From Closterium sp. NIES-65 (lineage: Eukaryota > Streptophyta > Zygnematophyceae > Desmidiales > Closteriaceae): a stretch of 64,000 nt of DNA. Below the pieces are notes generated by a model. It was not told where the DNA came from and ran no database searches. It worked only from the letters and a program-made list of their open reading frames with translations. The position numbers were made by a program, and so were the translations under genes. Below, piece after piece: positions 11,408-22,347 of the stretch. The DNA is taken from positions 57,334-121,333 of the forward strand of contig CANXME010000240.1 of assembly GCA_948144175.1 (NCBI GenBank), read 5' to 3'. How positions within the stretch are numbered: position 1 is the stretch's first letter; each line of letters starts with the position of its first letter.

Positions 11408-13272
11408 CTATATCCCTTGGATGGCAGATTTCCCTGTTTGCCAAACAGACGTCCGTGAGTCCATATAGGTTGAGAATGGTCCATGGCACACCATGTGTAC
11501 CTGATGCGTGAGTAGATGATCTCAGGGTGAGAAAGGAGGTGTGATTCCTGTGTGAAGTACCGGTGCGGACTCCAGGGAGAGATAGACAATAACGCATACA
11601 GTACTTGCAAATGCAAATGCCCCAGTAAGTGTCAAATAACTTCAAAGCGGCACTGTACAGGGTACTTCCCTCCCTACCTAGCAACCGCAGCAATATGACT
11701 ACTGACAGTCTATGAAAACGAGAATGCAAGGGCTGTGAGGCTCACCATTCTCTTGATGCCGAACATACCATCTGTAAGAAGGGCAAAACGTCCATGGGAC
11801 AAAAACACCAAGACCTGCGAAGTTGTTACATGTGCACCACCAACATCATAGATTGTTGTAGGAAGAGAACAAAGACTCACTATGCACATGTGCTGGGTCG
11901 TATGCCTCACCCAGCTTGCAGAGGAAGTGGCGATAGACTGGCTCTGCCTTGTCCTGTGCCATGGCTGCATGGAAATTGAGCCGTGTTCCCTTCGCCTGAC
12001 CAAAAAGGGTGAACTGACTAACTGCATCCAAAAAAGGTGAAAAACAATTACAAGGTGTACCGGTACGATTGTACAATGCATGAAACGAAGATCCATACGT
12101 ACCAACAAGTAGGTCCAAACCCTTTTCAACTACCTGATGAAATGAAAGGGGAGAGGAGAGGGGGGATGAGGATGGAAAGGGTGCTGATAGGCACCGAAGT
12201 AGAGAGGACGAGAGATGGCAGGGTGCCAACAGACATAAAAAACACGTGCACTAAAACGCTAGAGAGTGGATGACGTTGCAATGCAAGCAAGGCCATCCTT
12301 ATCACATCAATCCATGGTTTCCAGAACAAACCAGTCACGAAGGCACACATAACGGAACTAGACGATGGACGAGATAGGCAATTTAAGGGAGGGGAGACTA
12401 AAGAGAGGGTGAGGAAGCGAGAATTGAGTGGAGCTTGCAGGCAGACATTGAGTCGGATCGTTGCATCTCCTTTCTCTCCTGGCCACATTGGAATGGAGAG
12501 GATTGACTCGCGTCTGCGACACGAAGATCGTGATAATAAGGAGCAGGAAAAACAGGATGCACGTCATGAACTACAGTCAAAGCATTTCTCAGTAACATTC
12601 GCCAGCTCCCACAAACAGCATATACTACGCACAGACAGATCCAACAAACATCACTAGCGGCGCATACTGACACGTGCACCATGTGCGAACCATGTACCAT
12701 TGACCATACACCATCATGCACCATCCTGCGCCATACATCTGTTGGCTATCATCTTCAGTGTCACCCTCCTGCAATCCGAGCAGCACCAGCAAACCCGGAC
12801 CTATTTCCGCCACCTTCTGGCCCTCCACCTGCGAAGTAGGAGAAAGCAGGGGGTAGCCAGGTGCATAGGCAGGTACGGGGACTCCCTTAACGAAACACGC
12901 TTAAAGACACGCTTCCTCAAGATGCCTTCAAGCGAGGGAAGAGTTAGAGAAGACGGGTGAGGGGAGACGCGGGCAATGCGGAAGACGAGGATTGAGAACA
13001 ATGAAGATGGGAGATGTTCCTTTGGATACGGTAAGAAGGGCGAAACGAATTCCGCCATCAAATGCTAAAGGTGTTACGCGCGAAAGGCTCAAAGGTGTAT
13101 CTCGTAGGACGAAACACGATGGTAACCAGGGACAACAACATGGCAGGAGCGGAGGCGGGTTGATCAAAGAAAACGACTCGAAATATTCAGGAAGTGGAAT
13201 GGACCAGAAGAAAAGCGCCGAATAACGTACCTCGATTCGAGCGGAGGTCACCCGATGGAGAACTGCGCGCAT
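11408..13272 (-). CDS. DTD1: D-aminoacyl-tRNA deacylase (DTD family), seven exons
   Basis: DTD hydrolyses D-amino acids (and glycine mischarged on tRNA-Ala) from tRNA, a proofreading step in translation. Minus-strand exons with canonical splice sites are 13272-13231, 12828-12737, 12357-12306, 12133-12103, 12021-11881, 11771-11746 and 11500-11408. They total 477 nt, one open frame, 158 residues, close to the family length of about 145-160. Exon 1 gives MRAVLHRVTSARIE and exon 2 gives EIGPGLLVLLG, both classic DTD starts. Exon 5 carries the SQFTL active-site motif, with T at about residue 77, and FHAAMAQDKAEPVY. Two things are odd. The C-terminal motif, normally N-D-G-P-V-T, reads C-H-G-P-F-S (residues 133-138), keeping Gly-Pro but not Asn or Thr. 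The exon 3 segment (about residues 45-62) is about four residues short and little conserved, so that exon is the least certain. It is either a diverged working gene or an early pseudogene. Confidence 0.82.
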
Positions 13273-13491
13273 ATTTACGAGTCGCTGGGGATATCGCTCG
13301 AATCCGTTCCAAATATCCGCGACAAGTGCAAGGTCTACGAGAACAATGATCCATGACACTGAAGCGTTTGAACAAATCCACTCAAGCCTTTTGAATTAAT
13401 TCACTCAAATTTGCAGCAGAGATGGGGGAAGAGTGACGCGTTGTTGACAAAAAGGATCACCAGTGAACAGACCTCCTATTTGCATTACAAT
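13273..13491 (-). promoter_or_regulatory. Upstream region of DTD, cut by an LTR insertion
   Basis: About 220 bp of unique sequence upstream of the DTD start codon, ending at the target-site copy acaat (13,487-13,491) of the LTR unit at 13,492. The original upstream sequence continues at 21,352 after the second acaat. Any DTD promoter element further than 220 bp upstream has therefore been moved almost 8 kb away. No specific promoter motif is visible. Confidence 0.5.
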
Positions 13492-13773
13492 TGTTATGAA
13501 TGAACTTGCAGAGTGCGCAGAATATCTAATAACGAGAATGAACTGATTACTGAATTATTGAATGACGATACAATGAGGAAAGCACGACTAAATAGGGGAA
13601 GTCCTAGCTAGGCGGAGAGGTTGGGCGAGGGTGGCTCGGTGATGGTTGCGATTGGTGCGGAGGCGACTCGGGAGTGGTTCGGTGCGACGAAATAGGAAGG
13701 ACAGGTTCGTCGCGTGACCCTCGGGATGGCCTCGCTAACGAGTGCCCCAGTAAGGATTCTGTAAATCCTTACA
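13492..13773 (-). repeat. Left LTR of L1 (3' LTR in element sense)
   Basis: 282 bp, plus-strand ends tgttatgaat and aatccttaca. It is preceded by acaat and followed by a pyrimidine-rich stretch that is the polypurine tract of the minus-strand element. Confidence 0.88.
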
Positions 13774-14199
13774 CTCTCCCACCTTCTAAATAAGGCAGTC
13801 CTGTACTGAAACAGGCCCCACACTAGCGAGGATTACATATATCTCCTCTTCAGCTGAATCCGACGGCCGAAAATGCCTTTGACAAAAATTTTGAGAAGGT
13901 TGGAATGTAGGCCGTCGATGAAGCAGATGTGGATCTGACGGTCGAAGACTGACGCGAGATTGGAGGGAACCTGCTGACGCGAATTCAAACGCGATTGAGC
14001 AAGGACCGTTGATCGTGTCGGTGTGATCGCGATCGTCCGTCGTGCTGACGCAACCTGACAAAGTCAGAAAGGACCAAGAAAAACGCCAAGGAAAGAACAG
14101 TGCAAAGCACTTTCTCCAGGGCTGACGTTTCGTTTTAAGACTCCCTGATTCCAGTAAAAAATTTGACCCTCTATTATGAGGGCACATTTTTCGCAAGGT
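13774..14199. other. L1 interior, left non-coding part
   Basis: No gene is seen. The stretch holds the polypurine tract at its left edge and GC-rich sequence with CGACGG/CCGTCG motifs, similar in flavour to the right interior (18,220-21,055). The hAT element appears to begin close to its right end. Confidence 0.5.
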
Positions 14200-17100
14200 A
14201 GCTACCCTGATAGCTCAGTGTCACACGAAGTCCAACCCTGACCGGACAGGGTTCACAGCTCAAAAACAGGGTTGCTATTAACAATGCAATATTTTCCTAA
14301 ATAAGACAAGTGCATGCAGTTTCCTACTCTATCTAGTCTAGTGCACGGGCTTGTCTATGAAGTACACCTCCTCCACATCCTCATCGTCCGACAGGAATGG
14401 ATTGTCCTCCACTTCCTCCTCCCCCATAATCTCTTGATCGTCGTCAAAGGCCTGTTCCACTTCATCGTCCTTCTCCTCTTCCTCCTCATCCTCATTCTCC
14501 CGGGCATTTCGAGCAGCCACATCTTCACCCTCCTTCTGCTTCCCTTTCCTCTCCCTCTCTGCTACAGCCAGCTTCAAGCTCTTCGCAGGGCGCCTAGTAC
14601 GCAGGGACCTCCACACCTCCAGTGCCTCCGGCCAGTCGATCTCATACTTGAGCGAAATCTGCATCAGCTCCCCCAGACGCGCGTTGCACAGCGCTCCTCG
14701 CACCCAGGACTTGATGACGTTCTGCGTGGAGAACCCCCTCTCGCACTCCACGGTGGAGAGAGGGAGCACAGCCAGCGCCTGCCACAGCAGGATGAGGTTG
14801 GGCCATCTCCTGCCAGGCACATGCGTACACACAACACAACGGAATTAGCTAGCAATCAACAAGATTGTAAAACCCATGGACGCAAAGTAAAGGCTACTTC
14901 TTGGAGTCTGCGCTCCCAAGGAAGTTGGACAGGCCCTGGGTGAAGCTCTCCATCTCATGGTGTGCCTCCATGATCGCGCAGAAGGTTGGAAGCACCCTCT
15001 CTGCTGCTTTGATGTCGAATCCCGGCAGCTTGTTGCGGAACAACTTGCTGCACCCGTTCAGCCACTCCTTACACTTCTTCTCTCGCTGGGCCTTGATCTT
15101 CGGCCACTTGCCCGCCCGGAACAGCTTCGTCGGCCCCAGCTTCCCAAGGTCATCCAGTCGGTTGGTGAGGTTGTCCACGCAGTCACGGGCGAATTTGCGG
15201 CACAGCTTCACGCAGTCTGCGTAGGTGCTTCCGTGTTTGTGCCCCTTCAGCTTCCGCTCATGCATGGTGTACAGGTGGTTGATCGGGCGCCCAGCACCGT
15301 CCACGCCGCGCACCCGGACCTGCTTGCCTCCACCCTCCTTGTGGACTTTGAGGAAGGTCACCAGCCAGCTCTTCCCTTCGCCCCCGAAAGCTTTCTCTGG
15401 CGTCAAGTAGCGCTCCACCAGGTCACTCGTTGTGGACTCGATCATCTTCGCAATCTCTGTCACGTCCAGCTGTGGCAGAGCAGGGGTAGACAAGAGGGAG
15501 AAGGATGAGCAACAGTGCAGTTACGAACCTCACGTAGCAACATCATACAAACATGCGACCTCACCTCTCGTCTCTGGAAGCAGCGGTTGAGGCCGTTCAT
15601 GTCCGCCAAGATGTCGGCCAAGAAAAACAAGCAGAACTGAAACTTGTAGCAGCTGACAATCTCATACGCCTTGTGATTGTGCTCCCAGAGCAGAACGATG
15701 CAAGCGCCGAGGACCTTGCACAGCCTGGCCACCGCATCTCCTCGAGACAGCCACCGCACCGTGTGTATGCCTTGGACTTCCAGGTTGGTCTTGTAAATCA
15801 CACGCTGCAGGTACTTGAACCGCTGACTCCACACGCTGGAGTTTCCGAGCAGAGTCGCCACAGTGCGCACCACCTTGTCGACCATGTCGAGATCCGGGTT
15901 TGACTCAGCGGCGTCCTTCACAGCCAACGCCTCACTGTGTAAAGCAGGGAACAAATATTATGGTTTGTTAGTAATCCAATCATCGTAGATAACATGCTAC
16001 AATATTGATCAACTCACATACCGATGGGCGATGCAGTGGTATGAGAACAGATGAGGGACGTGTTCACGTAGACGCGCCACCAATCCGTTCTCTCTCCCGG
16101 TCATGACCGACGCCCCGTCCGTGCTGATGCTGACGATCTTGGACACATCGACGGCAGCGGAGCGAAGATGGTTCAACAGCACCTCAAACAAGGACCCTGC
16201 ATCACACCGCTCGACCGTCAGCAAAGTGAAAAACTCGCATGCAACTTGGCGGTTCTTCAGATATGTAAGGTACACAATCATGTGTTTCCCTCGCGTGCGG
16301 TCAGTGCTCTCGTCGCACTGGATGCCCAGGAACGGTGATGCTAAGACGTGGTCCATCTGCACCCGGGTGAGGTAAGTGCTCATGCTGTGGACCATCTGCT
16401 GGAAGCTGTAGCTGCAACAAAGGACAGAGAAATTATCAGTACACGATAGTCAAGCAAGTTGTTTGACGTGCATGTTTAAATTTGCAAGCAATTTGAACCG
16501 TCACTAACCTCGTGAGATAAACGTCGTACGACTGCCGGGGAATGTCTAGCGTGTCCTGCTCCGCAAGATGCCGCATCAGCTTAGGAAACATGCTAATCGG
16601 CGCGTCGCACTGGCACAGGAACAGAGTCGACCGCATCAGCCGTATCTCGCGGCGGCCCTCGACGTCGGAGTTGATGAAGTCTGAAATCACCTGCTGACCC
16701 TCGCGGATTCCCGCCGCAATCTTCATCTGGCGGTCCACCGCCGCCATGTGTGCCTCCATATGCTCGTGCGCCCGGAACGCCTGCGTCTGCAAGTCACGGC
16801 CTCCGTCGTCTCCATGCATGGCGTACCTCGTGTTCCCTTTACCGTACGACATGCAGACGCTGCACTTCACGTACGGGAAACCGTCCTTGGTTTTCCCGAA
16901 CACAAGCCAGGAAAAGTATCCAGCCCACTTCGTCTCGTAATTAATACTCGCCTCCAGGTACATCTGCTCTCGCAGCTGCGTCTTGGTGAGTGCCGGTGAG
17001 CCGGTATCCGCGTGCAGCGGGATGTCACCTTCTTCCAGCAGCTCAACTTCTTCCTGTGCAGGCTCATCGGGCTTTTCCGGCGGTGGAATACGGCGGCCTC

Positions 17101-18220
17101 CCACCAGCAGAGTACTCTGCGCCCACTTTCCAGATCGCGCACGCTTGGGAGCGGAAGTAGCCGACGGCAGGCCAACGGACACCCGCACCGTGCTTGGAGT
17201 AAGACTGGGCGAGGGCGGTGGAGGATTTTTGCTGCAGCCAGCAACAGCCGGAGGCAGAGTGAACGGGACGGGAATAGGAGAAGCAGTAGGAGTAGGGGTT
17301 ACTACAAGGGCAGAATCGTGAACGGTAGACCTAGGCGGTTCAGGTGTGACGGGAGCAGCCGTAGATCTAATAAAATCTAGCCCAGAGCGGGGAGCATCCG
17401 AAGCTTTCTCCGGCTGGGACGGCGCTGTTGTTTTCGCTCTTACAGGCGGCTCGTCGGGGCCAGTGTCCGGAGCAGCTTCGTCGGCCGGCATGGCCTCCAT
17501 TGGTGGCTAAACTGAACGAGAGAAAAATGGGACAATGAAGGCACGTAATGGAAATAACACACTAGTGAACAAAGGAACGTTGGCTGCTGGTATGGGGAGG
17601 GAAGGGGAGGTTGGAGATGGCGGGAGCACGAAACCACCGCGCCGCGATTCCACGGACTTGATGGCAACATTCCTAGATGAATTCGTCCTTGCATTCAAGG
17701 CCAAATTCATTCACGGACTCCTAGGCTGCCACCGCATGCTGTCTACAGACCATTCTGGCCAATGGCAGACACATGCTGTGCACTGTGCGGTGCGCGTGGC
17801 TGCACCGTCTCATTGAGTTGGCTGCGTTGGCGTGGTTGCCAGCTGTGATGTACAGCACGTAAGTGGTGTCCTTTGTCGGAATTACGTCACTCACGGGCGC
17901 GTGAGTGATGTACCTCAGATGGGGCCACTCGAAGAAATGATTACGCACAAGGGGGTTATCGAAACGAAACTTCTAGGAAACTTCGTCCCAATACCCTCGC
18001 ATTCAGGGTCCACGGAACGCATACTCTGCATTGACAGACTCGGCAAGTACACTACCCTGAGCCTAGTTACAAGAATTCAGAGTCCGTTAAGTAGCTACTC
18101 TGATAGGATCAGAGTTCACAAAATACAAAACCTGTGTTTGCAGGGACCACCAAGTCATAAGCCTGTAATCACCCTGAAATCAGAGTAATTACCCTGATAT
18201 CGTCAGCCCTGACTTTATCC
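14200..18220 (-). mobile_element. hAT-superfamily DNA transposon (ends approximate)
   Basis: About 4 kb carrying a five-exon hAT transposase gene. Clusters of the short motif ACCCTG/CAGGGT lie at both edges: about four copies in 14,203-14,270 and about six in 18,005-18,215. Such clusters resemble the subterminal repeats to which hAT transposases bind. I could not fix matched terminal inverted repeats or an 8-bp target duplication by eye, so the ends are approximate. It is possible that this is a captured or domesticated gene rather than a mobile copy. Confidence 0.55.
14338..17500 (-). CDS. hAT-type transposase-like protein (ZNF862-like), five exons
   Basis: Minus-strand exons 17500-16509, 16411-16022, 15934-15565, 15469-14898 and 14809-14338 join through GT-AG introns into one open frame of 2,796 nt (931 residues). 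The N-terminal 130 or so residues are low-complexity and Pro/Thr-rich. A BED/TTF-like zinc site follows (CSVC near residue 213, HEHMEAH near 248). The transposase core shows QCDESTDRTRGKH near 360 and STDGASVMTGREN near 432. The C-terminal hAT dimerisation region shows VECERGFSTQNVIKS near 795. The end is a strongly acidic tail (runs of Glu and Asp) to the stop. hAT transposases cut and paste DNA in the nucleus; ZNF862-type relatives are often domesticated. All splice phases agree, so the gene looks intact. The exon 4 donor (AA|gtagcc) is the weakest junction. Confidence 0.85.
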
Positions 18221-21055
18221 CCCCTTCCAAGAAAGCACACCAGAAAATGTTTCACAGCTGCGCCGAGATGAAAACCATCAAAAAGCCAGGCGTTAAGTCC
18301 CACGAATAAGAGCGTCGGATGTAAAAGGCCAGGCGAAATGTCGTCGGTGTGGAAATGTCGATGGCGAACCCAGGTTTACGTGCCCCAAAAAGTCTTCAAG
18401 GGCGAACCCGCGTAAGTAGACCAGAAACCGCGGCAGAAATTATGCGTTGCTCGAACTGAACCTGTTTTTTGTCTTCACACGCCAGAATCATGCAGTATCT
18501 TCAGCAGATGCAGCTGGCAGCACCTGACGTGGTTGAAATCAATGGAGTTGTCGTGGGCGGGTCGAGTGGATGGATTTGTCGCTAGTAGAGTTGGAGCGGT
18601 TGTATCCCGAAATCCTCTGGCCGTGAAGTCGGGGTTGGTACGAAAATGTCGTCGGTGAAGGCGATTCGTCGTAAAGTCAAATACGAGCGTCGACGAAATT
18701 CGTTGAAGCAGTAACCGAAATCGAATGTCACTCCGAAATTGATGTCGAGCACGATCTAGGGTCAGATGATGTCAGCACCTCCAGCGGTTTTGTCCAGACT
18801 CGCCGAGCCATTTGTCGTAGTGCGCCGAGGGCTCCTGGGCAGGGATGAAATTTTACAGCTGTCACTCCCCCCCGTCACTGTTGTCGCCGCCTTCTTCAGT
18901 TCGTCGTAAGTCGTTCGTACCCCTTGAAAACTCCGTGTAGTGCCGGCGGTGTTGCCCAGCGTAGATGTCGCGCGCGTTTAACCAAATGCCGAATTCTCCT
19001 CCGAAATTGTTGCCGCTTCTCGCCGTAAAAACCTGTGCAGTCCCGCGTAAACTCCGAAAATGTCGTTTCAACACAGCCCCGAAAATCCACAGATGCAGTT
19101 GCAGTAGCAGTTCGTCTCCGAAAATCTCGGACGTGCTATAGCCGCCCACTCGGTCACCATCAGTTTCCTTCGGTTTACCCGACCCCAGCATGTGGGTACA
19201 ATCGAGAATCGGGGACTGCCATGGGTTATTCCGAGACCGATTTTCACGGAACCTAGTGGCATCAACGCCGTTGACGTCGTAGTCGAAAACTGCTTCCGCC
19301 GATGTTACTTAACAAAATAACCCTTTTCTCCCACCAACGCTTTGCAGATGTTTCACCGCATCGCTCGTCGCCGGTCGATAAGTTCCCGAAGCTACGACTG
19401 CTCGCACGCTCCCTTTTTTCTGAAGAATTTCCCGAGGTGTGCGTTTAAACACCGGGGGTCCTAGGGCTCCTTGCCGCTGTGTTTCTTGCCAGGCAACTTC
19501 GAAAGTGCCCTTCAGGCGAAGTCCCCCAACGACTCAACCGCACTCCAAGAAGCGAAGAAATACCCGCAGCTTCATATTTTTTTGGTCGTTTCACCCCCCG
19601 ACAATTCTGCTTCCCGCCGTTCACCCAGCGTCCGCTTTTGTCGGATGGGGCATAGTCGGTGTTGCCTGCGCTAGCCCAGCTACGGTGGAGGGGCAAAAAC
19701 TATCGGAGTCGGGGACCCTTATTTAAAAGGAACTGTCGCCCAACCGTTTTGCAGCCCACCGCGACCGTCACGCCACTAAACTCCACAGCATCCCGGTCCC
19801 CGCTTCACCGCTGCGCCGTCACCTCGTGTAGACGCCCGGGTCAGGAGAAACCAGCGAACTGCACCATTGTTGTCATGCGGCGCCCCGATTTTTTCGCGTG
19901 CTGTTTCACCCAGCCCACTTTTGTCGGAGTAGAACAGTGCCGCAACTCCCCTTTGTTTGTTTGTTTGTTTTTTTTTTTTTTCTGTACAGCTGTCGAACGA
20001 GCACCAGCCCAGGTGCCTTTAACCAGCGCAGGGTAGGCCCGTGTTCACCCCCATTATTCGGCCAAGTAAGTTGACTGCATGAGTCAGAACTAAAACTTGG
20101 TGGGGATGGTGAGGTTCGGGCGACGGAAGGTCACAGGCCGTTCACACCGGCTTTTAACCTGCCCTTCACGCCGTTTCTCGACCCCCGCTTAGCCGTCGGG
20201 CAGTTTCTTCCCGTGTGTCCCGGCGGCCAGTACCGACTCCTCCGTAAATGTCGGGGCAGTACGTTGAACGCCGTTTAATCGTGGGTCGCTTGCAGCTGTC
20301 CCCGAAAACGACTTCTCTGGTAGGAGAAACCGCTCTCGAAACTGCCGGCCAGCTTGCAACAACTCCAGGCACGCAGCGTCGCACGAGTCGTTTTCCGAGG
20401 TTACCGGCCCCGGTTTCCCTCGTCGCCTGCGCCCCACTTCTGCTAAGTGCGATATGGCCACTCCGCTTTTCGTTGCAGCCCGTAAGTGTCGGCGGGTCCG
20501 AAAATCCCGTCTGTCCACGTGCACTTCTGCCGAATACGTTGATGACGCGCCCGCCAATGCAGTAAAGGCCGCTGCACTTAACACGTCGGGCGGGACGGCA
20601 GTTGACTCCCGCATAAATCGGGCAGTCCTCGTGGCGTCTCTCCTCGTCACCAGCTTTTTCAGACGCAAACTTCATTTGCGCCTGGCGAGTTCCCCAGCCG
20701 ATTTTTCTTCACAGCAGATCCGAAATTGTCGCCCACAGTGACGCACGTCCGCTGTCGCCAGCTGCCCACACAAACTTCCGAAATCGTCGGTAAATCGCAG
20801 CGGAAATAACTCACGTTTAACGTCGCGACAGCTACAGCTGTCCGTTGCCCGGGGGGAGGGAGGCCACGGTCGATCGCGACCGTTCGAGGCAAGGATCTGG
20901 CGGTGCCGAAGGAGTGCCCGTAAAAACATCGCCGCAAGGAGCAACTAACTAGTTCTCCTGGCTGGCCTACGCAACTCCTGGACCCAAAGGCATCCTTCCT
21001 CGTCCCCCCCCCGAGGGGTATTACACTCTTAAAAGCGGGGTGAGCTAGGAAAGTA
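18220..21055. other. L1 interior, right non-coding part with dispersed CCGAAAATGTCG-like motif
   Basis: Nearly 3 kb without a supportable gene. A motif of the type (T/C)CCGAAA(A/T)TGTCG recurs irregularly, for example near 18,635, 18,735, 19,000, 19,055, 19,120, 20,500, 20,727 and 20,778. A T-rich run (gtttgtttg then about 13 T) sits near 19,957-19,981. The open frames present overlap one another on both strands and show no family features. Confidence 0.5.
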
Positions 21056-21069
21056 GCTCTGATACCAGG

Positions 21070-21351
21070 GGTTATGAATGAACTTGCAGAGTGCGCAGAA
21101 TATCGAATAACGAGAATGAACTGATTACTGAATTATTGAATGACGATACAACGAGGAAAGCACAACTAAATAGGGGAAGTTCTAGCTAGGCGGAGAGGTT
21201 GGGCGAGGGTGGCTCGGTGATGGTTGCGATTGGTGCGGAGGCGACTCGGGAGTGGTTCGGTGCGACGAAATAGGAAGGACAGGTTCGTCGCGTGACCCTC
21301 GGGATGGCCTCGCTAACGAGTGCCCCAGTAAGGATTCTGTAAATCCTTACA
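21070..21351 (-). repeat. Right LTR of L1 (5' LTR in element sense)
   Basis: About 98-99% identical to the left LTR by eye, followed directly by acaat (21,352-21,356). The tRNA primer-binding site lies two to three bases inside it, at 21,056-21,067. Confidence 0.88.
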
Positions 21352-21840
21352 ACAATATCATACGGTAACCACAATGACAATGTTTGAAGGCCCATCCTAA
21401 TGTACCGTTTTAGGCACAGGTCACTCACGCGAATTTCGTACAGTTTCGCATGGCGCACGCTACCGTTAGTCGCTAATGTTTACCCTCGTCGGCCGCGCTT
21501 TCCCACGTCACCCTCGCTGACCCTCGCCGCCCTCGCCTCCGCTCATCCCCCGCGGCTCCTGTCGTCGCCCTCGCCTCCCCGTCACCCGCACCTCCCCTCG
21601 TCACCCGCACTACCCCTCGTCATCCGCGCTTCCTCTCGTCAACGGCGCTTCCCCTTGTCACTTCCCCTAGTCACCCAATTTTCCTCTTATCTCTCGCTCT
21701 TCTCAACGGACCCGCACTTCCCCTCGTCTCTTCCCCTTCACGCCCTCGCTCCTCCCCGTCGCCCTCGGGTCCCCACATACCCGACTCCATCTCCCCCGCA
21801 CATCACCGTCTTCCCTCCCCCCCACGCAACCTGCCTTCAC
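21352..21840. other. Host DNA, upstream side of DTD then CT-rich sequence
   Basis: The first 120 bp or so are unique and were adjacent to the DTD upstream region before L1 inserted. From about 21,480 the plus strand becomes a C/T-rich run with many ccctcg and tcaccc units. No gene is supported. Confidence 0.5.
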
Positions 21841-21844
21841 CCCC

Positions 21845-22045
21845 ATACGCCACCCTGTTCCCCCCCCCCCCCCATACGCCACCCGCCTTCCCCCCATACG
21901 CCACCCGCCTTCCCCCCCATACGCCACCCGCCTTCCCCCCCATATGCCACCCGCCTCCCCCCCATACGCCACCCGCCTTCCCCCCCATACGCCACCCGCC
22001 TTCCCCCCCATACGCCACCCGCCTTCCCCCCCATACGCCACCAGC
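21845..22045 (+). repeat. Minisatellite, about 21-bp unit
   Basis: About nine head-to-tail copies of a unit like ccttccccccatacgccacc, with small variation in the length of the C run and a few substitutions. Open frames across it on both strands are by-products of the repeat. Confidence 0.9.
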
Positions 22046-22259
22046 ATGTTACCGGCCCTCTTATCTCCCTTGATGCCCAAACAACCCCACACTGACCCCA
22101 CCCAACCTCCCATTCCCCCATCCCCCTTCCGCTCCTCCTCTCCTCACCCCTTTTTCCCATCCCCCCCTTTTCCGCCTTCCTTCCCTTCTTCGCAGCCACC
22201 CACTTCCCATGAGTTTGGTCAGGATGGGTGCCTCTCGGGCTCTCAGAGGTGCCTCATGT

Positions 22260-22347
22260 CGCTGCCTCTCCCAGGACGTGCAGACCAACTGTAGCAACAT
22301 CACCCTCAGCAAGGCGCACTTCTTGCTGCAGAACGTGCTCCTGAACG
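22260..22347 (+). other. Possible isolated host exon, product not recognised
   Basis: Within low-complexity sequence, the stretch after the acceptor-like ctctcccag (about 22,275) reads DVQTNCSNITLSKAHFLLQN, ending at a donor-like gtaccc near 22,350. Its composition is balanced, unlike the surrounding C/T-rich DNA. I recognise no family, and no partner exons could be placed. It may be a decayed gene fragment. Confidence 0.2.

Larger units (their letters stand above)
13492..21351 (-). mobile_element. LARD-type non-autonomous LTR element L1
   Basis: Two LTRs of about 282 bp (13,492-13,773 and 21,070-21,351) differ at about four sites and are flanked by the 5-bp duplication acaat on both sides. 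A primer-binding site for initiator Met tRNA (tggtatcagagc on the minus strand, 21,067-21,056) lies next to the right LTR. A purine tract (agaaggtgggag, minus) lies next to the left LTR, so the element reads on the minus strand. No gag, protease, reverse transcriptase or integrase is visible in 7.3 kb of interior. The interior holds a hAT-type gene and non-coding sequence. The low LTR difference suggests a recent insertion, moved by enzymes of another element. Confidence 0.88.

Noticed and set aside
14203-14215. Matched terminal repeat pair (agctaccctgatag at left, agctactctgatag at right) as hAT ends
   Set aside because: The two copies are in direct, not inverted, orientation and no 8-bp target duplication was found, so I treated them only as subterminal motifs.
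20166-20944. Several minus-strand open frames in the L1 interior
   Set aside because: They overlap each other in multiple frames with no start context, splice pattern or recognisable motif.
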